A DNA stretch of 64,000 nucleotides, taken from JALORV01 sp963791235 (GTDB lineage: Bacteria; Pseudomonadota; Gammaproteobacteria; Burkholderiales; Burkholderiaceae_F). The notes below the pieces were generated by a model, which ran no database searches, was not told the DNA's origin, and worked only from the letters and a program-made list of their open reading frames with translations. Shown one piece after another: positions 49,469 through 57,543 of this stretch (position 1 is the first letter of the stretch; the number at the start of each line of letters is the position of its first letter). The position numbers were made by a program, and so were the translations under genes. The stretch is from assembly GCA_963791235.1 (NCBI GenBank), contig CAWBRW010000029.1, positions 1,178,001 to 1,242,000 on the forward strand, read 5' to 3'.

Positions 49469-49688
49469 ATGAAAACCGTCAACCCTGGAAATAAGCGAGA
49501 CGACCGACGAGCGACTCACGGCACTGGCGCAGCGCTGCGATGCCACGCCAGGCCAGTTCGTCGACCTCCTGTGTGCCTCGCTGGACCGCGAAACGCTGGA
49601 ACGCATCATCCAGCGCGCAATCCGCGACGATTCCGTCACCTCCGAGCCGGGCGTTGCCCGGATTCCGGAGCGGCTCCCGCGACGGTAA
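49469..49688 (+). CDS. Small helical hypothetical protein, probable single-base error
   Basis: ATG 49469 with CAGGAAC upstream reads MKTVNPG, then the coding-like segment moves frame near 49488-49491 (one A too many) and continues ISETTDERLTALAQRCDAT, FVDLLCASLDRETLERIIQRAI to a stop at 49688. About 72 residues, helical, no recognised family. It could be a chance frame; the amphipathic helices and ribosome site argue mildly for a gene. The rest of the 49297-49779 gap holds nothing I can name. Confidence 0.35.
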
Positions 49689-49779
49689 ACGCGGGGACCT
49701 CGGGCGAACGGGCGCCCGAACCGATTCACATCACGATGAAAGTCCGCGGCGCCAGTCCGGGCCGCGGCCAGGCGGCGCG

Positions 49780-51624
49780 CTAGCGGCGCATCTCGAAGAG
49801 CGTCGTCTCCGGGTCCGTGCCCTTGAGGGCTTCGGCGATCTGCTTGCGCGCCTTGATGAACGGCGAGTTCTTCGCCTCGACCGCCAGGAATTCATCGAGG
49901 TCGCCATGCTCACGCTGCAGCCGCGGCACGAGTTCGAGAAAGATGTCCGTCAGTTCCGGGTCGAACTGCTTGCCCTTGAGCGATGCGATCTCGGCCAGTG
50001 CATCGGAAACCTTCCACGCTTCCTTGTATGGCCGCTTGTGCGTCAGCGCATCGAACACGTCGGCGAGCGCACTGACGCGCGCCGCGATCGGAATCGCCGT
50101 GCCGGCGAGCTTGGTCGGGTAACCGTTGCCGTCCCAGCGCTCGTGGTGATGGCGCGCGATTTCCTCGGCGATGTGCATCTGCGGAATATTCGATTTCGCC
50201 AGGATGTCCGCGCCTGCCGTCGTGTGGGTCTGCATGATCTCGCGCTCACCCGGCGTGAGCTTGCCCGGCTTGAGCAGGATCGCGTCCGGCACCACCAGCT
50301 TGCCGATGTCGTGCAGGCGCGCCGCAAGGTCGATCAGGAAGCAGACGTCCTCTTCCAGGCCGATCTCCTTGCCGAGGATCGACGCGAGACGTCCGACGCG
50401 GTAGCAGTGCTCGCCGGTCGTGTCGTCGTGCAACTCCGCCGCGACCGACTGCTGCTCCAGCAGCAGGATGCGGTTGCGCATCAGCTCGCGTTCGCCGAGC
50501 TGGATGCGCAGCTTGCCGCGCTGGTTTGCCATCACAACATCTATGGATCCCGGCGAGAACGCGGATTGTTCGACCTGTTTTATGTATTGCTTGTGATGCA
50601 TCAGAACCTGCGCGGCCTTCGCCTCGCGGTTCAGTGCGAGCAGTTCGTGCAGGTACACGAGCGCAACGTCGGGTTGTCCGGCAACCTCGTACCCGGCGAT
50701 GCAGACCGACAACGCATCACGAACCTCGGACCGAACCGAATTGCGCGCGTGTTCAAGTGATCGCTTAAGCCGGGTCAGCCCGATGTCAGCTCGGTTGGAG
50801 TGGACATCCACAAGTCCGCTCGTTATGGCGGCGAAGTATTCAGCCCGTGCGGTCGGCGCTTTCTCCGCATACATTCGCGCGGTGTCGCAGTGCTCCCGGG
50901 CATGTCCGACCTCACCAATCTCGAGGAGCAGCCGTGCGTAGTTCGACTCTGCGTTGGTTCGATCAAGACAGTCCGAAGCGTTCTCCGGCTGAGCGTTCAG
51001 TTCGATGGCTCGCCGAACTGCCCTGATCCCCGTCCGCACATCGTGCAAGTGCAGCGCGCAGATCGCCACATTGCTCTGTGCCTGGTGTTCGACGGTCGCG
51101 TGGATTAGCGATTTGGTTCCGAGCGTGGCAGCACGCTCAAAGCACTTGAGTGCATCGGCGTATTGGGCAGAATTCATCAGCGCGATGCCCAAATTGTTCC
51201 AGACCGGCGCTTCTTGCTCCTCCTCCCCCAACTCTCTCGCAACCGTCAGCGCTTCTGAGTAGGCTTCGGTCGCCCCTGGTAGGTTTCCCGTCTCCATCTG
51301 CATCACGCCAGCGAATGTGAGGGCCTTTCTGAGCAGCCTCCTCTCGCCTAGCTGCCGTGCAAACTGTTCGGCCTGCGTTGTCGGCAAAAGTGCGGTGCCT
51401 GCTTGATTGGAGAGGTAAAAGTAGTGAGCGACGGTTAGTAAGCACTCCACGAGTTGCGTGCTTGCCTCTTCAACGGGCGTGTCCGCCAGTGCCTCGAGAG
51501 CATTGTGGAACGCCGGCACAGCTTCCGGCGAGGGCGCAGCTAGAAGTTGCCGAAGCTGACCAAGTAACGCTGCGGCATCGACCGATGCGTTAAGAGCCCT
51601 TGAGGTCGTCGCGGCTTGTGTCAT
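49780..51624 (-). CDS. TPR-HD-GYP protein, putative peptide-sensing c-di-GMP phosphodiesterase
   Basis: 614 residues from ATG 51624; upstream in-frame codons cross the promoter region and look non-coding. About residues 15-370 are tetratricopeptide-like helices (EAPVWNNLGIALMNSAQYADALKCFERA is one repeat; NNLGIALMNSAQYADALKCF is its core). A Gln/Glu-rich linker follows. The C-terminal HD-GYP domain is complete: HDIGK at 438-442, HTTAGADIL and HHERWDGNGYP near 492-503. There is no membrane segment, so it is cytoplasmic. HD-GYP enzymes hydrolyse c-di-GMP. It is divergent from a 35-codon double-glycine peptide gene across 166 bases, suggesting that the TPR part could bind that peptide. Confidence 0.9.
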   Translation of the reverse strand: MTQAATTSRALNASVDAAALLGQLRQLLAAPSPEAVPAFHNALEALADTPVEEASTQLVECLLTVAHYFYLSNQAGTALLPTTQAEQFARQLGERRLLRKALTFAGVMQMETGNLPGATEAYSEALTVARELGEEEQEAPVWNNLGIALMNSAQYADALKCFERAATLGTKSLIHATVEHQAQSNVAICALHLHDVRTGIRAVRRAIELNAQPENASDCLDRTNAESNYARLLLEIGEVGHAREHCDTARMYAEKAPTARAEYFAAITSGLVDVHSNRADIGLTRLKRSLEHARNSVRSEVRDALSVCIAGYEVAGQPDVALVYLHELLALNREAKAAQVLMHHKQYIKQVEQSAFSPGSIDVVMANQRGKLRIQLGERELMRNRILLLEQQSVAAELHDDTTGEHCYRVGRLASILGKEIGLEEDVCFLIDLAARLHDIGKLVVPDAILLKPGKLTPGEREIMQTHTTAGADILAKSNIPQMHIAEEIARHHHERWDGNGYPTKLAGTAIPIAARVSALADVFDALTHKRPYKEAWKVSDALAEIASLKGKQFDPELTDIFLELVPRLQREHGDLDEFLAVEAKNSPFIKARKQIAEALKGTDPETTLFEMRR

Positions 51625-51790
51625 TTGCGGTGTGGGGTCCCGGCAAGCAAACGCACCCCTAACGGCGTAAAAGGCTTGCCTTTTTTCAGAAGTGCTGTTT
51701 ACATTGCACCTACTTCGTTTATCGGCCGATATTCGAGGTACTTGAATTCCAATTCGATCGAATGTGACTTTTTCGGAAGAGGGGAAGGCC
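51625..51790. promoter_or_regulatory. AT-rich divergent control region with palindromes
   Basis: The region between the TPR-HD-GYP gene and the peptide gene is much richer in A and T than its surroundings. It contains a hairpin AAAAGG-CTTG-CCTTTT with a short T-run (51669-51686), a palindrome ATCGGCCGAT (51721-51730) and a 12-base palindrome ATTCGATCGAAT (51752-51763). The last is 27 bases before the peptide start. These are candidate operators; promoter boxes cannot be fixed by eye. Confidence 0.5.
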
Positions 51791-51898
51791 ATGGACCAAG
51801 TAATCGAGCAAGTCATTGAGAAACAAGAAGAAGTTGTCGAGCTTTCTCTCGCCGAATTGGCCCAGGTTGGCGGCGGCGCTTCAGCTTCATTGTTCTAA
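51791..51898 (+). CDS. Double-glycine leader peptide, putative pheromone precursor
   Basis: 35 residues from ATG 51791, with a good ribosome site (AGAGGGGAAGG). The N-terminal part is acidic and amphipathic (VIEQVIEKQEEVV). Residues 18-29, LSLAELAQVGGG, match the double-glycine leader consensus at every position: L-12, S-11, E-8, L-7, V-4, G-2, G-1. Cleavage after Gly29 would leave ASASLF, six residues, ending in Leu-Phe. The gene is about half GC, well below its neighbours. A strong terminator follows, so it is a monocistronic unit. No C39 peptidase exporter is in the window. Too short for ordinary gene finders; existence is supported by leader, ribosome site and terminator. Confidence 0.75.
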   Translation: MDQVIEQVIEKQEEVVELSLAELAQVGGGASASLF

Positions 51899-51917
51899 GC
51901 CACGTAACCCCGATATC

Positions 51918-51946
51918 AAAAAAGGGCGCTTTGGCGCCCTTTTTGT
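51918..51946. terminator. Strong bidirectional intrinsic terminator after the peptide gene
   Basis: GGGCGC (51924-51929), loop TTTG, GCGCCC (51934-51939), followed by TTTTT and preceded by AAAAAA. It starts 20 bases after the peptide stop. It is one of the clearest intrinsic terminators in the window. Confidence 0.9.
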
Positions 51947-52085
51947 TTGCCTGCAGAATTTGCACGCAGGCCGCAATGAGGCAGGGCTTCACTAAGCTGG
52001 TCGAACTGCCATGTTCGGCTAACGATCCTGTTCTGAAACCCGTCCCGGCGTGCTGGCGTTTGCGCCGGCCAGCCATTCCGCCGCC

Positions 52086-53216
52086 ATGTCCAGACTTTTC
52101 GTTCTTGCATTCGCGCTGATTGTCTGCGTCGCTTCCCACGCCAGTCCCGTCGCAACCAAGGAACACCGCGTCCGCATCGCTACGGTGACCGAGGGGCTCG
52201 ACCACCCCTGGGGCCTGGCCTTCCTGCCCGACGGCCGCATTCTGGTTACCGAGCGAACGGGGCGGCTGCGGGTGGTCGGCAAGGACGGCAAGCTGGATCC
52301 GGTACCGGTGGCGGGGCTGCCGAGGGTTGATCCGCAGGGACAGGGTGGGCTGCTGGACGTGGTGTTGCATCCTCAATACAGCGCCAACGGCTGGGTCTAC
52401 TGGTCCTATGCGCAAAGGGATGCCTCGGGCAACAACGGCACCGAGGTTGCCCGTGGCAAGCTGGCCGGCGGGCCCGGGGCCTGGCGAATGGAGTCCGTCG
52501 AGGTGCTGTTTCGCATGGCGCCCAAGAGCAGCGCGGGGCTGCACTTCGGCTCGCGCATCGTCTTCGACCGGGCGGGCCTGATGTACGTGACGTTGGGCGA
52601 ACGGGGCGACAAGGACCGGGCGCAGAAGCTTGACGACCACGGCGGCAAGATCGTGCGCCTCACCGACGACGGCAAACCGGCACCCGGCAATCCGTTTTCC
52701 GGCGATCCCAAGGCGAAGCCGGAGATCTATTCATTGGGCCACCGCAATGTCCAGGGCGCGGCGATCCATCCGCAGACCGGCGTGCTGTGGGCCAGCGAAC
52801 ACGGCCCTCAGGGCGGTGACGAGCTCAACGTCGTCAAGGCCGGCGTCAACTACGGCTGGCCGGTGATCACCTACGGCGTGAACTACATGACCGGCACGAA
52901 GATCGGCGAAGGCACCGAGAAGCCCGGCATGGCCCAGCCGGTGAAGTACTGGACGCCGTCACCGGCGCTCTCGGGCCTGGCGTTCTACGAGGGCGACAAG
53001 TTTCCGAAGTGGCGCGGCGACATCCTGATCGGGACCATGAAGGCTGACGCGCTGATCCGCGTTCGGCTCGACGGCGAGCGGTTTGTCGAGGACGAGTTCC
53101 TGCTAAAGGGCGAACTGCCGCGTGTGCGCACGGTGCGAGTCGGGCCGGACGGCTTCGTTTATCTGCTCACAGACGTCGCAAACGGCGCGATCCTGCGGCT
53201 GGAACCGGCGGACTGA
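52086..53216 (+). CDS. PQQ-dependent sugar dehydrogenase (YliI/Asd type)
   Basis: 376 residues from ATG 52086. The signal peptide ends near VASHA. The six-bladed propeller is recognisable by GLDHPWGLAFLPDGRILVTERTGRL (core: HPWGLAFLPDGRILVTER), GGLLDVVLHPQY, HFGSRIVFD, GHRNVQGAAIHP and the SEHGPQGGDELN and NYGWPVITYG blocks. The family oxidises aldose sugars in the periplasm with pyrroloquinoline quinone. Its substrate is not known. It follows the peptide terminator and is convergent with selD. Confidence 0.92.
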   Translation: MSRLFVLAFALIVCVASHASPVATKEHRVRIATVTEGLDHPWGLAFLPDGRILVTERTGRLRVVGKDGKLDPVPVAGLPRVDPQGQGGLLDVVLHPQYSANGWVYWSYAQRDASGNNGTEVARGKLAGGPGAWRMESVEVLFRMAPKSSAGLHFGSRIVFDRAGLMYVTLGERGDKDRAQKLDDHGGKIVRLTDDGKPAPGNPFSGDPKAKPEIYSLGHRNVQGAAIHPQTGVLWASEHGPQGGDELNVVKAGVNYGWPVITYGVNYMTGTKIGEGTEKPGMAQPVKYWTPSPALSGLAFYEGDKFPKWRGDILIGTMKADALIRVRLDGERFVEDEFLLKGELPRVRTVRVGPDGFVYLLTDVANGAILRLEPAD

Positions 53217-53293
53217 GGGAACCTCCCGGGCACCGCGCTGAGGGGAATCCCTGCGCCCAGCCCCGCCCAGCCGGCGCGGCGCGAATTCCGCAA

Positions 53294-54343
53294 TCAGCCC
53301 TCGACGGTGATGCCGTGGCCGGCGGCGAGTTCGCCGATGACCGCCGCCTGCACGAAGCCGTCGGCGCGAAAGATCTCCAGCACGCCACCGATTGCAGCGG
53401 GCGCGCACGCCACCAGAAGCCCGCCGCTGGTCTGCGGATCGGTCAGCAGCGCCTTCATCGTTTCATCGATGTTGTTCAGCGTGATGTGCTGTCCGTAGCC
53501 GGCCCAGTTGCGGCCGGAGGCGCCGGTGACATAGCCCTGCTGCGCCAGTTCACGCACACCGGGCAGCCACGGTATGTCCTGCACTCGCACCCGCGCCGAA
53601 AGCTGACTGCCGAGCGCGATCTCGTTCAAGTGGCCCAACAGGCCGAAGCCCGTCACGTCGGTCAGCGCGTGCACTTCGGCCAGCTCAGAGAGGATGCGGC
53701 CCGGCGTGTTCAGCTTCGTGGTGCTGGCGATCATCTGTCCGTAGAGCTCGGCACTCAGCGCGTCCTTCTTGAGCGCCGCGGAGTAGACGCCTACGCCCAG
53801 CGGCTTGCCCAGCACCAGCGCGTCACCGGCCTTAGCACCGGAGTTGCGCTTGACCCGGCTCGGATGCACGAGGCCCAAGACAACGAGTCCGTAGATCGGT
53901 TCGACCGAGTCGATCGTGTGGCCACCTGCGATCGGGATGCCGGCGGCGGTGCAGACCGACTCGCCGCCCTCGACAATGCGGCGGATCACCTCGATCGGCA
54001 GCTTGTTGATCGGCATGCCGAGCAGCGCCAGCGCCATGATCGGCGTGCCGCCCATCGCGTAGACATCGGAGATCGCGTTGGTCGCCGCGATGCGGCCGAA
54101 GTCGTACGGGTCGTCGACGATCGGCATGAAGAAGTCGGTCGTCGCGATCAGCGCCTGCTCGTCATTGAGCTGATAGATCGCAGCGTCATCGGACGTCTCG
54201 ATGCCGACCAGCAATTGCGGCGGCACGATGCCCTTGGCGCCCTTGAGGATCTCGCCGAGCACGCCGGGGGCGATCTTGCAGCCGCAGCCGCCGCCGTGGG
54301 CAAAGGAAGTGAGCTTGATCGGAAGTTCGTTGGGTGCGTTCAT
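53294..54343 (-). CDS. selD: Selenide, water dikinase (SelD / SenC)
   Basis: 349 residues. The catalytic N-terminal motif is GGGCGCK with Cys20, Cys22 and Lys23, matching Cys17-Cys19-Lys20 of the E. coli enzyme. ATP-binding blocks ETSDDAAIYQL, TTDFFMPIVDDPYDFGRIAA and AGGHTIDSVEPIYGL follow, and the C-terminal LTDPQTSGGLL is typical. It makes selenophosphate from selenide and ATP. The start is two bases after the stop of the senB-like gene, so the selenophosphate most likely serves selenosugar and selenoneine synthesis; no selA, selB or selenouridine synthase gene is visible. Confidence 0.94.
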   Translation of the reverse strand: MNAPNELPIKLTSFAHGGGCGCKIAPGVLGEILKGAKGIVPPQLLVGIETSDDAAIYQLNDEQALIATTDFFMPIVDDPYDFGRIAATNAISDVYAMGGTPIMALALLGMPINKLPIEVIRRIVEGGESVCTAAGIPIAGGHTIDSVEPIYGLVVLGLVHPSRVKRNSGAKAGDALVLGKPLGVGVYSAALKKDALSAELYGQMIASTTKLNTPGRILSELAEVHALTDVTGFGLLGHLNEIALGSQLSARVRVQDIPWLPGVRELAQQGYVTGASGRNWAGYGQHITLNNIDETMKALLTDPQTSGGLLVACAPAAIGGVLEIFRADGFVQAAVIGELAAGHGITVEG

Positions 54344-54345
54344 CC

Positions 54346-55413
54346 TCAGGCCGCGTGTTGGTGTGTCACGGCCTGATTATGGAGGAGCCCGCGCACCAGA
54401 TCGCGCACGGCGGCGCGCTCGACCTTCGGATCGAAGAGCCACGCGCGGGCACGGCACGCCGATGCCAGGCGGCGCAGGAAGGCACGGTCCGTCGAGGCGC
54501 GTTCGACCAGCTTGGTCGCTGCGCGAACCGCGCCGACCGGAAAGATGCCCGGATAGTCGCGTCCAACCATCCCCAGATTGCCGTCCGCGTCCGAGACGAT
54601 CACTGGAGTGCCGCTGCGTATCGCTTCGAGCACGACTTGCGCTCCGCCCTCGATCCGGGACGGATGAAACAGCAGCGCGGCATGGCGCATCAGCTGGCGT
54701 GCCCGTGCACGAGGCAGTTCGCCAAGCCACTGATAGTTCGGCGTCCGGGCCTCGGTCCGGTGGGCCGCCGCGGCATAGCGGACGTCGAGTGCGGCCCCGG
54801 CGTGCAGCACGCGCACGCGGGAGTCGGCGGGCAGGGAAAGCGCCATGTGCATCGCCGCCAGCGGATCCTTCTCCTCGCGCAGATGGCCAACGACCGCGAT
54901 GTCGAAGGTGGTGCGACGGCGCGCTCCGCGTGTCAGCCTCCGCGCCGACTGGAAAATCACCGTGCACTTGCTGCGGTAACGCGCCGGCAGCGCCTGGACG
55001 CCGAGTTCCTGCAGGACGACGAGGCGATCGGCCAGGTCGAGCGAACGTTCTGCCGCGAGGCTGTGGGGCAAGTCCCGGTACAGGTCCGTGCCGGTGAGTA
55101 CCACTCCGAGCGCACCCTCGGGGTGTTCACTGCGGAAGACGTCGATGGAGTCCGCCGATTTCCGCGCGTGCAGCGCGATCATCACGTCGCAGGGCTTGCC
55201 ATCCCAGGTCTGCAGCACGCGGACCTTATGGTCGGGCCGCAGGAAACGGGCCCAGCGCGCGGCCGTGTGCCAGTTGCCGGTGTTCGCTTCGCGCGAGGCC
55301 GGCGTGATGATGCAGACAACGGGTCGGGCGGTCTTCAACGCGGTGGGTTCAGGTGGCGTGCGTACGAGCCGAGCGCTTGCGCCGGAGCCAGTCGAGTATA
55401 GGTAGAGGGGCAT
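54346..55413 (-). CDS. senB: Selenosugar synthase SenB-like glycosyltransferase (TIGR04348 type)
   Basis: 355 residues if ATG 55413 is used; the family core begins nearer VVCIITPASREANTGNWHTA, so a later start (such as a TTG) is possible. GT-B fold blocks: GNWHTAARWARFLR, DVMIALHARKSADS, VVLTGTDLYRDL, VLQELGVQALP, and in the second half VVGHLREEKDP, YQWLGELPRARARQLM and SRIEGGAQVVLEAI. This matches the group shown to form a selenosugar from selenophosphate and a UDP-sugar. selD follows two bases downstream, and egtD plus an egtB-like gene are 5-8 kb away. Confidence 0.88.
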   Translation of the reverse strand: MPLYLYSTGSGASARLVRTPPEPTALKTARPVVCIITPASREANTGNWHTAARWARFLRPDHKVRVLQTWDGKPCDVMIALHARKSADSIDVFRSEHPEGALGVVLTGTDLYRDLPHSLAAERSLDLADRLVVLQELGVQALPARYRSKCTVIFQSARRLTRGARRRTTFDIAVVGHLREEKDPLAAMHMALSLPADSRVRVLHAGAALDVRYAAAAHRTEARTPNYQWLGELPRARARQLMRHAALLFHPSRIEGGAQVVLEAIRSGTPVIVSDADGNLGMVGRDYPGIFPVGAVRAATKLVERASTDRAFLRRLASACRARAWLFDPKVERAAVRDLVRGLLHNQAVTHQHAA

Positions 55414-55529
55414 CCGGCTGGGACCTATCCGATCGGTCGATATGCGGCAGGGAGGTCGGCACGCCGCGCAGACCGGATGCCCGCAGGCCGGTTTTGCGGA
55501 GCCACCGTCTTGCGGAATACTTGCGCGCC

Positions 55530-56000
55530 ATGCGCATTCCAAACCTGCCTCTTGCCCGTGCCCTTCCTTGGCTCATCGCGCTGGCGATGATGTCCGTCGC
55601 CTCTTCGCTGGGTGCTCAAGGGCCGGTCACGAATGGACTGGCCGGCAGCTACGTGGAGGCGCAGGAGCTGGGTCGGCGGGACGAGGCCGACGAAGCGACG
55701 CGCGATTACCACCGCACCGTCTTGCTGCCACAGTTCAGCCAGATCTATCGCGCCCACTTGCGCGAGTGCACGGCCAGCGTGCCGCAGCCAGAATCGACAC
55801 CGTTCTCGTTCGTTGCCGCGCTCGGCGCGGACGGGCGGGTGCTGCGTGTCTGGAGCGATCGCAGCACCAACGTCTACCAGTGCGTGCGCGGGCGGCTGCT
55901 TTTCGACCGCTTTCCCGCGCCACCGCGTGCGCCCTTCTATCTGTACATTCACATGCGCTTCGTGAACCCGCCACCGTCCGAGGCACCCGAGCCCCGCTGA
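55530..56000 (+). CDS. Exported hypothetical protein
   Basis: 156 residues from ATG 55530. A signal peptide (WLIALAMMSVASSLGAQG) is clear. The mature part contains two Cys residues (RECTASVP, VYQCVRGRLL) and a strand pattern FSFVAALGADGRVLRVWSD that recalls TonB C-terminal or AgmX-like folds, but I cannot name the family. It ends in a Pro/Glu tail. The next gene begins four bases after the stop. Role unknown; probably periplasmic. Confidence 0.6.
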   Translation: MRIPNLPLARALPWLIALAMMSVASSLGAQGPVTNGLAGSYVEAQELGRRDEADEATRDYHRTVLLPQFSQIYRAHLRECTASVPQPESTPFSFVAALGADGRVLRVWSDRSTNVYQCVRGRLLFDRFPAPPRAPFYLYIHMRFVNPPPSEAPEPR

Positions 56001-56004
56001 CGCC

Positions 56005-56895
56005 ATGCGCCGAATTGTCCTGACGCTACTGACCCCTTGGCTGACAGCCTGCGGTGGCAGTGAAACTGCGCCGGCGCTTCCCGCGACTCCGGCGATTCCC
56101 ATTGACATCGTCGCCGCCGGAGATATCGCGGACTGCGGCTCCGACGGCCAGATGTTTCCGGACGCCGCGCGCACCGCAAGGCTGATCGCGCCGTCGGACG
56201 TCGTCGTGCTGACGCTGGGCGACAACACCTATCCCATCGGTGCGCCGGCGGAGTTCACGGACTGCTTCCAGCCGACGTGGGGCCGTTCCAGGGAACGACT
56301 CCGGCCCAGCCCCGGCAATCACGACTACATAACGATGGACGCCGACGGCTATTTTGGATACTTCGGTGCTGCTGCAGGGCCTGACCGGCGCGGCTACTAC
56401 AGCTTCGAGATCGGCGCCTGGCATGTCATTTCGCTGAACAGCAATGTCGACGCAGGCGTCGGGTCGGCGCAGTACGCGTGGCTGCAGTCGGACCTGGCCG
56501 CATCGAAGGCGCTTTGCACGCTCGCCTACTGGCATCACCCGGTATTCAGCTCGGGCCCGCACGGCAACAACCCGCGCATGGCCGACATCTACCGGCTGCT
56601 GCACGCGGCGGGTGCTGAGCTCGTGCTGGTGGGACACGACCACGTTTACGAGCGCTTTGCGCCGCAGAATGCAGACGGGCAGGTCGACCCGGTGCGCGGC
56701 GTTCGCAGCTTCACCGTCGGCACGGGTGGCGCACGACTGTACTCGTGGAGCACGATCCGAACGAACAGCGAGTTCCGGGACAACTCAAGCCACGGCGTGC
56801 TGCGCCTGACCTTGGCCGAGGGGGGCTACCGCTGGGTTTTTGTTCCGGTGAGCGGGGACGCGCGCGACGAAGGCTCGGCACAGTGCCAGCGCTGA
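56005..56895 (+). CDS. Calcineurin-like metallophosphoesterase lipoprotein
   Basis: 296 residues. The signal peptide carries a lipobox (LTAC). All five metallophosphoesterase motifs are present in order: GDIADCG, GDNTYP, GNHDY, WHHPVFSSG and GHDHVYERF. The closing GHDHVYERFAP plus GTGG form resembles purple-acid-phosphatase-like secreted enzymes. Two metal ions would bind in the Asp/His/Asn sites. The substrate, probably a phosphate ester or nucleotide, is unknown. It is likely co-transcribed with the preceding small protein gene. Confidence 0.88.
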   Translation: MRRIVLTLLTPWLTACGGSETAPALPATPAIPIDIVAAGDIADCGSDGQMFPDAARTARLIAPSDVVVLTLGDNTYPIGAPAEFTDCFQPTWGRSRERLRPSPGNHDYITMDADGYFGYFGAAAGPDRRGYYSFEIGAWHVISLNSNVDAGVGSAQYAWLQSDLAASKALCTLAYWHHPVFSSGPHGNNPRMADIYRLLHAAGAELVLVGHDHVYERFAPQNADGQVDPVRGVRSFTVGTGGARLYSWSTIRTNSEFRDNSSHGVLRLTLAEGGYRWVFVPVSGDARDEGSAQCQR

Positions 56896-56971
56896 GCGGG
56901 CGTCGCTGCGGCCGCTGTGGCGGACGATTCTGGCGGATGTCGGTGCGGCGGCCAGCGCCCTGAAAACCGGC

Positions 56972-57367
56972 TTACGGCATCTGGATCTTGCCGCCGCCGC
57001 CGAGGCCGCCGGGCGGGAATCCCGCACCGCCCTGGCCGGGCAGCACGAGCGACGACGCGGCCTGACGCCGCATGTCCTGCAGTTCCCTGACCGTGCGTTC
57101 GATCGCGATCTTCGCTGCGCCGGCATAGCCTTCGACCGCTTCGGCCAGCGTCTTGGCTTCGATATCGAAGCTGATCGGCAGCGGCCCCATCTGCGTCATG
57201 ATCTGTGCCTCGCCGGTGTAGACGACCGGCCGCGTACCGTCGGCGGCACCCATTGTCGTGACCGGTACCATCGCGCGGATCGTGCCGACCTTGCGGTCGG
57301 TGTAAATCTCTTCGCGGTACAGCGTCGAAGCATCCATCTTGATGTCGAGGTCGGTGGCAGTGGCCAT
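56972..57367 (-). CDS. Conserved cytoplasmic hypothetical protein with Gly-rich tail
   Basis: 131 residues from ATG 57367, with GGAG six bases upstream. The N-terminal part is beta-rich (STLYREEIYTDRKVGTIRAMVPV), followed by a helix (TLAEAVEGYAGAAKIAIERTVRELQDM) and a Gly/Pro-rich tail (PGQGGAGFPPGG). No signal peptide. I have no family name for it. It lies alone between the phosphoesterase and nitronate monooxygenase genes. Confidence 0.6.
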   Translation of the reverse strand: MATATDLDIKMDASTLYREEIYTDRKVGTIRAMVPVTTMGAADGTRPVVYTGEAQIMTQMGPLPISFDIEAKTLAEAVEGYAGAAKIAIERTVRELQDMRRQAASSLVLPGQGGAGFPPGGLGGGGKIQMP

Positions 57368-57543
57368 GTGATTCTCCAGCATGTGGTGCAGGCGACAGGA
57401 TCGCGCTTGCACGGCCGGGACGGACGGCAACCCGGCGGCCGCCGAGTATAGGGGAGGGGCACGACGCGGGCGCCGCTGACCCGGATCAAGGGCGCTGTTG
57501 AAGCGACCGGCTAGCCTGCCGGATTCGCTCATCGGGAGCCAGT

